Assembly (NCBI GenBank): GCA_020832565.1
Contig: JAFIEI010000037.1
Location: forward strand, 1 to 37,891
Direction of reading: 5' to 3'
From: Salinarimonas sp.
Lineage (GTDB): Bacteria > Pseudomonadota > Alphaproteobacteria > Rhizobiales > Beijerinckiaceae
Length of the DNA stretch: 37,891 nt
The notes below the pieces were generated by a model, which made no database searches, was not told where the DNA came from, and saw only the letters and a program-made list of their open reading frames with translations. Below, one piece after another: positions 15,517-23,676 of the stretch; position 1 is the first letter of the stretch, and each line of letters opens with the position of its first letter. The translations under genes were made by a program, and so were the position numbers.

Positions 15517-17007
15517 TCAGGCGGTGCGTCGACGGTTCATCATCGCGCGATAGACCGGCAGGCTGAGCAGCAGAAGAGCGGTGAGCATCAGCGCCACGGC
15601 GATCGGATGCCCGGTGAAGAAGGCGGCGAAGCTGCCATTCGTGATGATCAGACCCTGGCGAAGGCTCATTTCCAGCGTGGGGCCGAGCACCATGCCGATG
15701 ACCAGCGGCGCCATCGGATAGCCCTGCCGGCGCAGCAGGAACCCGATCACGCCGGCAATCGCCATGACCAGCAGATCGAACGGGTTGCCGCGCACGAAAT
15801 ACACGCCGATCACGCAGAAGATCGCGATCGCCGTCATCAGAAAGGCCTCGCGCATGCGCAGCAGCGGCGCGGCAAGCCGCGAGACCAGCATGCCGAGCGG
15901 CAGCAGGATCAGGTTGATCAGGAGAAAGCCGGTGAAGATCGCCGCGATCAGGGTAGGGTTGCTGGTCATAAGCCGCACGCCGGGCGTGACCCCGTGCAGC
16001 GTCAGCGTGGCCAACATCACGGCGGTGATGGCATCGCCGGGAATGCCGAGCGCCATGGTCGGCACCAGCGCGCCGCCCGTCACGGCGTTGTTGGCGGATT
16101 CGGAGGCGATGATTCCGTCGGGCTCGCCCTTGCCGAAATTCTCTCGCCTGGGTGACGAGCGGCGCGCCTCGGCATAGGATATGAATGCTGCCGTCGCCGC
16201 CCCCGTCCCCGGCAGCACGCCGACTCCGCAACCGATCGCGACCGACTTGGCGAGCACCCCGAGTCTTCCCTTCCAGGCGCGCAGCTTCGGCAACACGATG
16301 CCCTCGAAGGCAACGAGAAGGGCAGCGCCATCGATCCGGCGCGACGCGCGCAACAGCACTTCCGACAGGGCGAAGACGCCGATCACGACCGCGAGCAGGT
16401 CGAAACCCGCGAGAAGTTCGAAGGCACCGAAGGTGAAGCGGGCTTCGCCGGTGATCGGATCGCCGCCAACGCTCGACAGAAAGATACCGATCACGCCGGC
16501 AAGCAGACCCTTGATCATCGATCCTTCGGAGACGGAGACGATACAGGTCAGGCCGAGCAGGATCAGGGCGAAGGTCTCGATCGGGCCGAAGTTGAGCGCG
16601 AAAGCCGCGACCTGCGGAGCTGCGAGGATCAACAGGATCGCCGAGACGATACCGCCTATCACCGAAGCAAGCGTGGCCCAGCCGAGCGCCAGCCCGGCTT
16701 CGCCGCGCTGCGACATCGGATAGCCGTCGAGGCAGGTCGCGGCCGATTGCGGTGTACCCGGCGTGTTGATCAGGATGGCAGAGATCGAACCGCCATAGAC
16801 CGATCCCGCATAGACCGCGAGAACGAGCAGAATTGCCGCGATCTGGCCCATGCCCAGCGTGAAGGGAAGGATGATCGCGACCGCCACCGTCGAGCCGATC
16901 CCGGGAAGGGCGCCCAGAATGATGCCGAGCATCGTCCCCAGAACGAGGACCGCGATGCCTTCAAGCGTGAAGATGAGGCCAAGGGCCTGTGGCAGCATGT
17001 CGAGCAT
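15517..17007 (-). CDS. tctA: tripartite tricarboxylate transporter, large permease (TctA family)
   Basis: A 496-residue protein with about 11-12 transmembrane segments, the main permease of a TTT importer. Hallmarks are the early LGALPGIGSTVAVAIILPFT loop, INTPGTPQSAAT, and the repeat-like second half with GVLPGTGAATAAFISY and LVPTMALGIPGDAITAVML. It works with TctB and a periplasmic TctC using an ion gradient. The gene starts nine bases after the tctB stop. Length and motifs are normal; the ligand is a carboxylate of unknown identity. Confidence 0.92.
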   Translation of the reverse strand: MLDMLPQALGLIFTLEGIAVLVLGTMLGIILGALPGIGSTVAVAIILPFTLGMGQIAAILLVLAVYAGSVYGGSISAILINTPGTPQSAATCLDGYPMSQRGEAGLALGWATLASVIGGIVSAILLILAAPQVAAFALNFGPIETFALILLGLTCIVSVSEGSMIKGLLAGVIGIFLSSVGGDPITGEARFTFGAFELLAGFDLLAVVIGVFALSEVLLRASRRIDGAALLVAFEGIVLPKLRAWKGRLGVLAKSVAIGCGVGVLPGTGAATAAFISYAEARRSSPRRENFGKGEPDGIIASESANNAVTGGALVPTMALGIPGDAITAVMLATLTLHGVTPGVRLMTSNPTLIAAIFTGFLLINLILLPLGMLVSRLAAPLLRMREAFLMTAIAIFCVIGVYFVRGNPFDLLVMAIAGVIGFLLRRQGYPMAPLVIGMVLGPTLEMSLRQGLIITNGSFAAFFTGHPIAVALMLTALLLLSLPVYRAMMNRRRTA

Positions 17008-17016
17008 GAAGGCGCC

Positions 17017-17472
17017 TCACAGCCACCAGAAGAAGGGTGATGCCGGCAGCGGCATCTTCAAAACCCGGTTGAACAGGATCAGGAGCATCGTCGGCGCACC
17101 GATGGCGAAGGCCGCGATCGTCAGGATGTGTCGTTGGCCGAGCACGAGCAGCGACACGATGCAGAAGGCGACGGAGGTGATGAAGAAACCCAGCCGCGTG
17201 AACAGGACGGCATAGAGCAGGACGGCAATGACGAGCACGCCTATCCGCCATGCGGCAGGTTCGAGCGACGGCTCGCGCCGCCAGACAGCCGCAGCGAGTT
17301 CCATCGCGGCGATCGCGACCCACAGGGTCAGGACGATGCGGGGAAAGAAGCGTGGATCGAATGCCGGTTGCAGATCCGGCGTCCCGCCGGCAATCGCCGT
17401 CCACAGGAGGGCAATGCCCGTCAGGAACAGGACAAGCGCGACGAGCGCGCGTTCGTTGATCAACGCCAACAT
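17017..17472 (-). CDS. tctB: tripartite tricarboxylate transporter, small permease (TctB family)
   Basis: A 151-residue protein with four predicted transmembrane helices, the size and topology of TctB. The first helix starts at residue 8, followed by FDPRFFPRIVLTLWV, resembling the FP-x-FPR motif of the family after helix one. It lies between tctC (82-bp gap) and tctA (9-bp gap) in the usual C-B-A order. It probably stabilises or modulates the TctA permease. Confidence 0.85.
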   Translation of the reverse strand: MLALINERALVALVLFLTGIALLWTAIAGGTPDLQPAFDPRFFPRIVLTLWVAIAAMELAAAVWRREPSLEPAAWRIGVLVIAVLLYAVLFTRLGFFITSVAFCIVSLLVLGQRHILTIAAFAIGAPTMLLILFNRVLKMPLPASPFFWWL

Positions 17473-17554
17473 CGACGTCTCCCGGCTGCAGCCGAATCCG
17501 GCAGGAAAGCAGAGCGCGGGACGCGGGTGGACCCGCGCCCCGGCAGAGTCTGGC

Positions 17555-18511
17555 TCAGAGACCGGCGGCTTCGATCAGGGCGCCGTTCGCCTCGTATTGC
17601 GCCCGATAGAAGGCGTCAAATTCCTGCGCATCCTTGAAGTCGATGACCGTGTTGGTGCGCTCGGCGAAGGCCTGGAAGCCTTCCGAATTGATCGCTGCCT
17701 CGCAGGCATCCGAGAGGCGTGCCGTCACGTCCGGATCGACGCCCGCCGGCGCGAACAGGCCGCCCCAGAGATAGAGCTCGTTCAAGGGTGCCTCGATGCC
17801 GACTTCCGCTGCCGTGGGGACGTCGGGGAAGCTGTCGAGACGGGTGTCGTTGAAGACCATCAGCGGGCGAAAATCACCGCTGGCCATCAGCAATTCGGTA
17901 TCACCGAAGAACTGGATCGTGCCGGCAGCCATACCCTGGAGCGCCGGCCCTGAGCCCTGGAAGGGGAGGTGGCGGACCTTGTCGTGAATGCCGAGACCGG
18001 AGAAGGCGGCGACCATGGTCAGATGCGTGATCGCCCCCGGTCCTGATGAGCCGTAGAGATACTGCCCCGGATTCTCCTCGACGGCGGCGACCACGTCATC
18101 GATCGTCTCGAAGGGGCTGTCCGCATTCACGAAGAAGAGAGTGGGGGAGGCCGCAACCGAGCAGATCGGGGTCCAGCTGTCGAGGCCGTAGGGCGTCTCG
18201 CGCACCTGCGGCTGGATGGTGGCGACGGTGATCGACCAATAGCCGAGCTGATGGCCGTCGGCACTTTGGCCCGCGAGCGCACCGGCCGCGACCGTGCCCG
18301 CGCCGCCGGCAGTGTTCGAGACGAACACGTCACCCTCGAGGGCCTCGGCGAAATGCGGCGCGAAGGCACGCAACAGAAGATCCGTGCCGCCACCCGCATT
18401 GAAGGGCACCACGAGATTGATCGGACGCTCCGGAAAAGCCTGTGCGGCCGTTCCCGCTGTGAGCATGGCGGCGCCGGCGGCCAATGCGGAAAGGTGTTTT
18501 CTGATCGACAT
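17555..18511 (-). CDS. tctC: tripartite tricarboxylate transporter binding protein (TctC/Bug family)
   Basis: A 318-residue Bug-type periplasmic binding protein. A Sec signal occupies about 1-25 (cleavage near AQAF). The mature start FPERPINLVVPFNAGGGTD is diagnostic of the family. AGGAGTVAAGALAG and a later FQGSGPALQGMAAGTIQFF line the ligand pocket in relatives. AGGGAGG five bases before ATG 18511 is a strong ribosome site. The gene is divergent from the LacI regulator across two operator-like palindromes, so repression of tctCBA by that LacI is likely. Confidence 0.92.
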   Translation of the reverse strand: MSIRKHLSALAAGAAMLTAGTAAQAFPERPINLVVPFNAGGGTDLLLRAFAPHFAEALEGDVFVSNTAGGAGTVAAGALAGQSADGHQLGYWSITVATIQPQVRETPYGLDSWTPICSVAASPTLFFVNADSPFETIDDVVAAVEENPGQYLYGSSGPGAITHLTMVAAFSGLGIHDKVRHLPFQGSGPALQGMAAGTIQFFGDTELLMASGDFRPLMVFNDTRLDSFPDVPTAAEVGIEAPLNELYLWGGLFAPAGVDPDVTARLSDACEAAINSEGFQAFAERTNTVIDFKDAQEFDAFYRAQYEANGALIEAAGL

Positions 18512-18540
18512 GTTTTCCTCCCTGAAGTTGAATTCTTTTG

Positions 18541-18558
18541 ATTGGTATCGTTATCAAT
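18541..18558. promoter_or_regulatory. LacI-type operator, site 1
   Basis: An 18-bp quasi-palindrome, ATTGGTATCGTTATCAAT, with seven of nine base pairs symmetrical around a central CG, typical of LacI-family operators. It lies 30 bp upstream of the tctC start codon. One half-site (TGATAACG in reverse complement) is shared with site 2. Confidence 0.55.
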
Positions 18559-18562
18559 TTGG

Positions 18563-18578
18563 ATGATAACGTTGTCAT
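18563..18578. promoter_or_regulatory. LacI-type operator, site 2
   Basis: ATGATAACGTTGTCAT is symmetrical in seven of eight pairs around a central CG. Its centre is 21 bp from that of site 1, two helical turns, so two dimers would sit on the same DNA face. Binding by the adjacent LacI protein is inferred. Confidence 0.6.
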
Positions 18579-18659
18579 TGCAGATTTCAACGATTAAACG
18601 AGAGTCTGAACGCCAATCCGGCCTGGGTGGCCAGCGGCTCGTATTTGCAATGAGGTGGC

Positions 18660-19706
18660 ATGTCGGATCCTGACATTTCCTCCCCGCCTACCGCACGTGA
18701 CGTGGCCAAACGCGCTGGCGTTTCCGTGATCACGGTGTCGCGCGTGATGCGCAGCGCGCCGAACGTATCCCCCGCCATGCGCGACAAGGTGCGCGCGGCG
18801 GCGCTCGAACTGGGATATCGCCCCAATCGGGTGGCGGGTGCATTGCGTGCGCGCGAGACCGGACTCGTCGCGGTGATCGTGCCGTCGATGAGCCACAGCG
18901 TCTTTCCTGAGGTCATCGACGGTATCGATCACGGGCTTTCCGGCACGTCGCTGCGCACGGTGCTCGGCATCACCCATTACGACCAGGCGCGTGAAGCGGC
19001 GATTCTGCATGATCTGATCGCCTGGAATCCGGCTGCGGTGATCATCAGCGGGCTGGAACATCATCCCGACGTCCATGCCATGCTCGCCGGCGCATCCTGC
19101 CCGGTGGTGGAGGTGATGGATGTCGACGGCGACCCGATCGATCTCTGCGTCGGCACATCTCAGCAGGAGGCCGGCGAGCTGATGGCGGCGCATCTCGTGG
19201 AGACCGGGCGGCGGCGCATCGGTTATGTCGGCGCCTGGGGCGAGCGGCCAGACCGGTCGCGAAAGCGCCGGGAAGCCTTTGCCGCCGCGCTTACCCGGAG
19301 GGGGCTCGATCTGGCCGTGCATATCGAGGATGCCCCGTCATCCCTGAAGACGGGGCGCGCCGGCTGTGCCGCCATTCTGGCCGAGCATCCCGATCTCGAC
19401 GCCATCCACTTTGCCAATGACGACCTCGCCCTCGGTGCGCTTTTTCATTGTCGAGAGAACGGCATACGGGTGCCGGAAGATATCGGGCTGGCCGGATTCA
19501 ACGGCATCGAGCTCGTGGGAATGATCACGCCGCGCCTGACGACGATCGCCAATCCCCGGTTCGAAATGGGGATATGCGCCGCGCGGATGCTGTCACGCCG
19601 GCTCAATTCCGAGTATTCGGAGGGCGATCAGGATGCGCAAGTGTCGCTCCCTGCCGGAGACACCTGGCATCTGCCACTCCATCTGAGCAAAGGCGATACG
19701 ACCTGA
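18660..19706 (+). CDS. LacI/GalR-family transcriptional regulator
   Basis: A 348-residue regulator with the N-terminal LacI helix-turn-helix (TARDVAKRAGVSVITVSRVM, about 11-30), a hinge ending PNRVAGALRARETG, and a periplasmic-binding-protein-like effector domain. Helix-turn-helix features typical of GntR/GalR-type repressors are present. GAGGTGGC directly precedes ATG 18660. It probably represses tctCBA and itself through the two palindromes at 18541-18578; the effector would be the transported compound or a derivative. Confidence 0.92.
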   Translation: MSDPDISSPPTARDVAKRAGVSVITVSRVMRSAPNVSPAMRDKVRAAALELGYRPNRVAGALRARETGLVAVIVPSMSHSVFPEVIDGIDHGLSGTSLRTVLGITHYDQAREAAILHDLIAWNPAAVIISGLEHHPDVHAMLAGASCPVVEVMDVDGDPIDLCVGTSQQEAGELMAAHLVETGRRRIGYVGAWGERPDRSRKRREAFAAALTRRGLDLAVHIEDAPSSLKTGRAGCAAILAEHPDLDAIHFANDDLALGALFHCRENGIRVPEDIGLAGFNGIELVGMITPRLTTIANPRFEMGICAARMLSRRLNSEYSEGDQDAQVSLPAGDTWHLPLHLSKGDTT

Positions 19707-19785
19707 GCGCGTTCCGGCTACGCCTTCGCGCGTCCTGCGCATGCGGGTTGCCCGAGCTCTCTCGGATCCTCTGAACGATGCAGCC

Positions 19786-20529
19786 TCAATACGTCGCTCG
19801 TCCGCCGGAGAGATCGAAGACGGCGCCCGTATTGAAGCTGCAGGCATCCGAACACAGCCACAGCACCAGTTCGGCAACCTCTTCTGGTTCCCCGAGCCGC
19901 CCCATCGGGCTCTTGCCGACCATCGTCGCCACATGCTCCGCGCTCATCTGGTCGAGTAGCCCCGTATGCACCGCCGCCGGAGCGACGGCATTGACGAGGA
20001 TGCCCCTGCCGGCGAGTTCCTTGCCCAGCGCTTTGGTCAGGGCGAGGAGACCGGCCTTGGATGAGCTGTAGGCGGCGGCGTTGGGGGTGCCTTCCTTGCC
20101 CGCGAGCGAGGCGATGTTGACGATGCGGCCGCAACGGCTCTGCGCCAGCGCGGGAATCAGGGCGCGGCTGACCAGGAACGGGCCGGTGAGGTTCACGGCG
20201 AGGATACGCTGCCAATCCGCCGGGTCGTAGCTCTCGACCGGAACGGTCGGCCCGGCAAGGCCAGCATTGTTGATCAGGATATCGATATGGCCATGCTGCT
20301 CCAGCGTGACGCGGGCGGCGGTGTCGACCGATTGCGGATCGGACACGTCCGCCGCAATCATATCTTTCTCGCCTGAGGACGAGGCACCGGACCTGTCCCA
20401 GATGATCACCGTCGCGCCCGCAGCGCGCAACCGTTCGGTGATCGTGGCGCCGATGCCGTTCGCACCGCCGGTAATGACGGCCTTGCGCCCGGTGAAGTCG
20501 TATCGAGGTAGGGTCACCGCTTTGCCCAC
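19786..20529 (-). CDS. SDR-family NAD(P)-dependent oxidoreductase
   Basis: A classical short-chain dehydrogenase/reductase of about 247 residues. It has the cofactor motif TGGANGIG (TGxxxGxG), NNAG in the centre, the catalytic Ser in IVNIASLAG and Y-x3-K as YSSSK, and ends with a typical SGGRATY stretch. No ATG fits: GTG at 20529 is used, with GTG 20517 equally possible; 20574 would add an unusual N-terminal extension. It converges on the LacI gene and sits next to the IclR gene, so its substrate may be linked to either transporter. Confidence 0.85.
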   Translation of the reverse strand: MGKAVTLPRYDFTGRKAVITGGANGIGATITERLRAAGATVIIWDRSGASSSGEKDMIAADVSDPQSVDTAARVTLEQHGHIDILINNAGLAGPTVPVESYDPADWQRILAVNLTGPFLVSRALIPALAQSRCGRIVNIASLAGKEGTPNAAAYSSSKAGLLALTKALGKELAGRGILVNAVAPAAVHTGLLDQMSAEHVATMVGKSPMGRLGEPEEVAELVLWLCSDACSFNTGAVFDLSGGRATY

Positions 20530-20597
20530 ATTGTGAAAAGTCGCCCAGATAATGGCAGAGTAAGGGGGCGACACGGAAGATCAAGGATTTTCCGCCT

Positions 20598-21434
20598 TCA
20601 GGCGAAGGTGGCGATCGAGCGCGAGATCGCGTCGACGACGGCCTTCAGCTCCTCGATGATCTTCATCGCGGTAATCTCATCGTGTCGATGCAGGGGGATG
20701 CTGACACTGACACAGCCGACCGGCGCGCCCGTGCGGTCGCGGATCGCGCTGCCGAAACAGCGGATCTCGCCCTCGTTCTCCTCGTTATCCGTGGCGTATC
20801 CGCGCTCGGCGATGCGGTCCAGCTCGGCGAGAAGATCGGCGGCATTGGTGATGGTGTTGGGTGTGCGCGGCCGGAATTCGATGGCGTTGACGGTTTCGCG
20901 CCGGCGATCGGCGGGGAGGGCGGCGAGATAGGCCTTGCCCACCGAGGTCGAATAAAGCTCCACGCGGGTTCCGATCCGCGAGGTCATGCGGACGGTGCGC
21001 GGGCTCTCGAGCTTGTCGATATAGACCATGCCGAGGCCGCTCGGGACGGCCAGATGCACGGTTTCGCCGGAAAAACGACGCAGTCTCTCGATTTCATCCC
21101 GCGCCGCCGAACGCAGATCGGAGCTCTCCCAGCTCTTCGATGCGAAGGCGATCAGGCGGTGACCGAGCTGGAGCATGCCACCGGAGCGCTCTTCCTTGAC
21201 CAGCCCCTCGGCAATCAGCGCCGCGACGATGCGATAGAGCGTACCACGCGGATACGGCAACAGCTTCGTGAGCCTCGCCATGTCGACTCGTCCGGGGTCG
21301 TCGGCGATGGCCTGCAGCACGCGCATGTATTTGGAGAAGGCGGCTGCGCCCTGGACGCCTTCGTGGCGGGTGGTCTGACCCTCACCGCGCGCGCGGCCGG
21401 TTTCGGTCGTTGCATCGTTTCGCGATGACGTCAC
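20598..21434 (-). CDS. IclR-family transcriptional regulator
   Basis: A 278-residue regulator. The winged helix-turn-helix spans about residues 33-90 (LTKLLPYPRGTLYRIVAALIAEG), followed by the IclR effector domain ending in VSVSIPLHRHDEI. The start is GTG 21434, six bases after a GAGGGG ribosome site. IclR proteins usually control a nearby catabolic or uptake operon, here most likely the divergent ABC importer and perhaps the SDR gene downstream. The region upstream holds a promoter overlapped by two palindromes, suggesting autoregulation. Confidence 0.9.
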   Translation of the reverse strand: MTSSRNDATTETGRARGEGQTTRHEGVQGAAAFSKYMRVLQAIADDPGRVDMARLTKLLPYPRGTLYRIVAALIAEGLVKEERSGGMLQLGHRLIAFASKSWESSDLRSAARDEIERLRRFSGETVHLAVPSGLGMVYIDKLESPRTVRMTSRIGTRVELYSTSVGKAYLAALPADRRRETVNAIEFRPRTPNTITNAADLLAELDRIAERGYATDNEENEGEIRCFGSAIRDRTGAPVGCVSVSIPLHRHDEITAMKIIEELKAVVDAISRSIATFA

Positions 21435-21504
21435 AAGCGCCCCTCAGTTATCCCTTGACGTAAGGAAAATCCAATTCGATACTCGCTCAAAATAAAACGT
21501 GGGC

Positions 21505-21537
21505 AAATGACCACATAGTGGACGGCTTGTCAAGCCG
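21505..21537 (-). promoter_or_regulatory. iclR promoter overlapped by two palindromes
   Basis: On the minus strand a consensus -35 TTGACA (21533-21528) is followed after 17 bp by TCATTT (21510-21505), a weak -10. The palindrome CGGCTTGTCAAGCCG (21523-21537) covers the -35, and CCACATAGTGG (21511-21521) covers the spacer. The layout suits autorepression by the IclR protein. Confidence 0.5.
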
Positions 21538-22014
21538 CCTCGCACTTATTGCGATTCGATCTCACGATGTCTGCTTTGGGAGGAGCGATATCAGTGGAGC
21601 ACGACACTCCGAATCCGTCGCACGCCAATGAGTGTGCGCCTTGCCGCAAGCAACATGTGCGGGACCCACATCCCCCGCTGATCGTCCCCGACGCTCTGCT
21701 GACGCATGAGTGGATACGGGTCGTGGAGAGCGATGTTGACGAGGCAGCCGGCGAGCCGCGCAGGTTCGTAGTTGGCGCGCATGGTGCAGAACTGATTGAG
21801 AAATCACAAACCGAAAGCTCAGTGAGAGACATCAATCGAGATGATACGATGAATCATCGTTGTGATGTTTTCACACAAAACGATAGATATCGTGCACATT
21901 ATGCCAATCTTAGCTTGGCAATAGACTGTATCGATCAGCAGGATGGATAGCGTAATCTGAAGAAATGGCGTCTAGACTGAGGCTGATAGAGGCGATTATA
22001 TCGAGGGAGTATCA
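21538..22014. other. intergenic region between iclR promoter and ABC operon
   Basis: A 477-bp stretch without a convincing gene. Open frames of 60-133 codons exist on both strands at about 21549-21950, but none shows a family motif, ribosome site or consistent codon use. The stretch from 21800 to 22000 becomes AT-richer and probably holds the ABC operon promoter, which I cannot pinpoint. Confidence 0.5.
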
Positions 22015-22077
22015 ATGCGAATCCCATCTGCCAGTCTTTCCATGCGCAATACGCTGAAGGCGAGCCGGCATGGCTGA
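22015..22077 (+). CDS. 20-residue leader ORF overlapping the first permease start
   Basis: ATG 22015 follows a strong GAGGGAG site (22003-22009) by five bases and encodes MRIPSASLSMRNTLKASRHG, stopping at 22077. Its last codons overlap the permease ATG at 22070 in another frame. It resembles a translational-coupling leader more than a functional protein. The permease has a weaker site of its own (AAGGCGAG), so coupling is inferred. Confidence 0.45.
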   Translation: MRIPSASLSMRNTLKASRHG

Positions 22078-22873
22078 GCGCGTGGCATTCTCCCCCGTGC
22101 CCTATCCGCGCCTGCGCCGGACGGTGAAGTTCATGCTTCCCCTCATGGGGCTCGTCGTCATCTGGCAGCTCGTCGTCGTCATCTTCGACGTGAACCCGCG
22201 CATCTTTCCCGATGTTCCAACGGTCCTGCGCGCCGGCTGGGGCACGATCGCGGACGGCTCGCTCTTCAGCCATGTCACCGCGAGTCTCTGGCGGGTGACG
22301 GTAGGCACGGTCCTCGCGATCCTGCTGGCGGTCCCGCTCGGCATCCTGATGGGCGTCAGCAGGGGCGTATCCAGCTTTCTCTCACCGCTGTTCCGGTTCT
22401 TCTCCGTGCTTGCCGGCATTGCCTGGATACCGATCGCGACGCTCTGGTTTGGCTACGGATTCGGCGCGATTACGTTCGTGATATTCAACGCCGTCTTCTT
22501 CGTCGTCACCTATAATACGTTGCTCGGCGTCTCGACGATACCGATGCCGATCCGCCACGCCGCAGCCTCGCTGGGGACCAGCCGATGGCAGCTCCTCAAG
22601 GAGGTTCTGGTGCCGGGGGCGCTGCCGAATATCGTCACCGGAATCCGCACCGGCATGGGCTTCGCCTGGCGCGGCCTGATCGCCGCCGAGATGATCGCCA
22701 CCAATACCGGCCTCGGCTACATGCTCTTTCTCGCCCGGGACTTCTACCGGACGGAGGTGATCGTCTTCGCGATGATCGTCATCGGGATCATCTGGCTCGT
22801 TCTAGACCGCCTGCTGCTGGCTCCGTTGGAGCGCGCAACCGTCGAACGCTGGGGCATGGTGCAACGCTCATGA
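22070..22873 (+). CDS. ABC transporter permease 1 (SsuC/TauC-like)
   Basis: A 267-residue permease of the BPD-type family with about six transmembrane helices. The cytoplasmic EAA loop is LGTSRWQLLKEVLVPGALPN, which contacts the ATPase. It is of the nitrate/sulfonate/taurine/thiamine-precursor importer class. The stop overlaps the next ATG by four bases (ATGA at 22870-22873). It is clearly related to the second permease and they probably form a heterodimer. Confidence 0.9.
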   Translation: MAERVAFSPVPYPRLRRTVKFMLPLMGLVVIWQLVVVIFDVNPRIFPDVPTVLRAGWGTIADGSLFSHVTASLWRVTVGTVLAILLAVPLGILMGVSRGVSSFLSPLFRFFSVLAGIAWIPIATLWFGYGFGAITFVIFNAVFFVVTYNTLLGVSTIPMPIRHAAASLGTSRWQLLKEVLVPGALPNIVTGIRTGMGFAWRGLIAAEMIATNTGLGYMLFLARDFYRTEVIVFAMIVIGIIWLVLDRLLLAPLERATVERWGMVQRS

Positions 22874-23676
22874 CATATGCTCAGACCATTTGGGGGATGT
22901 ATGTGCGCTGGACGACGGCCTGGCCGGCGCTGAGCGCGTTTGCACCCTTCGTGCCGCTGATTGCTCTGTGGGGGTTCGTCGTCTGGCTCGAAATATTCCC
23001 GCGCGTCTTCCTGCCGGGCCCCTTCGAGGTGCTCCAGACCAGCTGGTCGCTCCTCTACAAGGGCATCCTGCCGGCCTATCTCGGTGACAGCCTCGTGCGG
23101 CTCGCTGTCGGTGCCGCAGCCGGCATGGCGCTGGCCATTCCGCTGGGCATCTTCATCGGCCTGAACCAGCGCGCCCATGACGCGACCTGGCCGGTGCTGC
23201 TCTTCTTTCAGGCCATCGGCGATATCGCTTGGCTGCCCATCCTGCTCGTCTGGTTCGGTTTCGGGCTGACCACCATGACCTTCGTCATCGTCTACACGGT
23301 GATGTTCCCGGTCATCCTGAACACGGTGCTCGGCATCCGCTCGGCAAGGCCCGAGCTGGAACGCGCGGCGCAGAGCCTGGGGGCCTCGCGCACCCGGATC
23401 CTCTTCGAAGTGACGCTGCCGGGTGCGTTGCCGAATATCATCACCGGGCTGCGCAACGGCCTCGGCTACGGCTGGCGCGCGCTGATCGCAGCCGAGATCA
23501 TCGTGGGGACCAGCGGCATCGGCTTCCTCATGTTCGACGCACGGCGCGCCGGCTCGGTGGACGAGATCGTCGTCGGCATGATCGTGCTCGGCATCCTCTG
23601 GTACATCGTTGACAGCTGGATCCTCGCGCCGATCGAGCGCGCCACGGGTGAACGCTGGGGGCTCGTGACAACATGA
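22870..23676 (+). CDS. ABC transporter permease 2 (SsuC/TauC-like)
   Basis: A 268-residue second permease with about six transmembrane helices and an EAA loop LGASRTRILFEVTLPGALPN, nearly the same as in permease 1. The start is set by the ATGA overlap; a longer open frame back to 22585 is a shadow in the first gene. The two genes look like an old tandem duplication. It overlaps the ATPase start by four bases (23673-23676). Confidence 0.9.
   Translation: MTYAQTIWGMYVRWTTAWPALSAFAPFVPLIALWGFVVWLEIFPRVFLPGPFEVLQTSWSLLYKGILPAYLGDSLVRLAVGAAAGMALAIPLGIFIGLNQRAHDATWPVLLFFQAIGDIAWLPILLVWFGFGLTTMTFVIVYTVMFPVILNTVLGIRSARPELERAAQSLGASRTRILFEVTLPGALPNIITGLRNGLGYGWRALIAAEIIVGTSGIGFLMFDARRAGSVDEIVVGMIVLGILWYIVDSWILAPIERATGERWGLVTT

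Noticed and set aside
15376-16155. 259-codon plus frame opposite tctA
   Set aside because: Shadow of tctA with His/Gln/Arg-biased composition.
15014-16231. 405-codon minus frame joining tctA sequence to the fragment region
   Set aside because: Its upstream part is a shifted reading of tctA. Only the last ~60 codons look protein-like, and they are listed as a possible fragment.
21549-21950. 133-codon plus frame between iclR and the ABC operon
   Set aside because: No ribosome site, motif or codon bias; minus-strand frames of similar quality overlap it.
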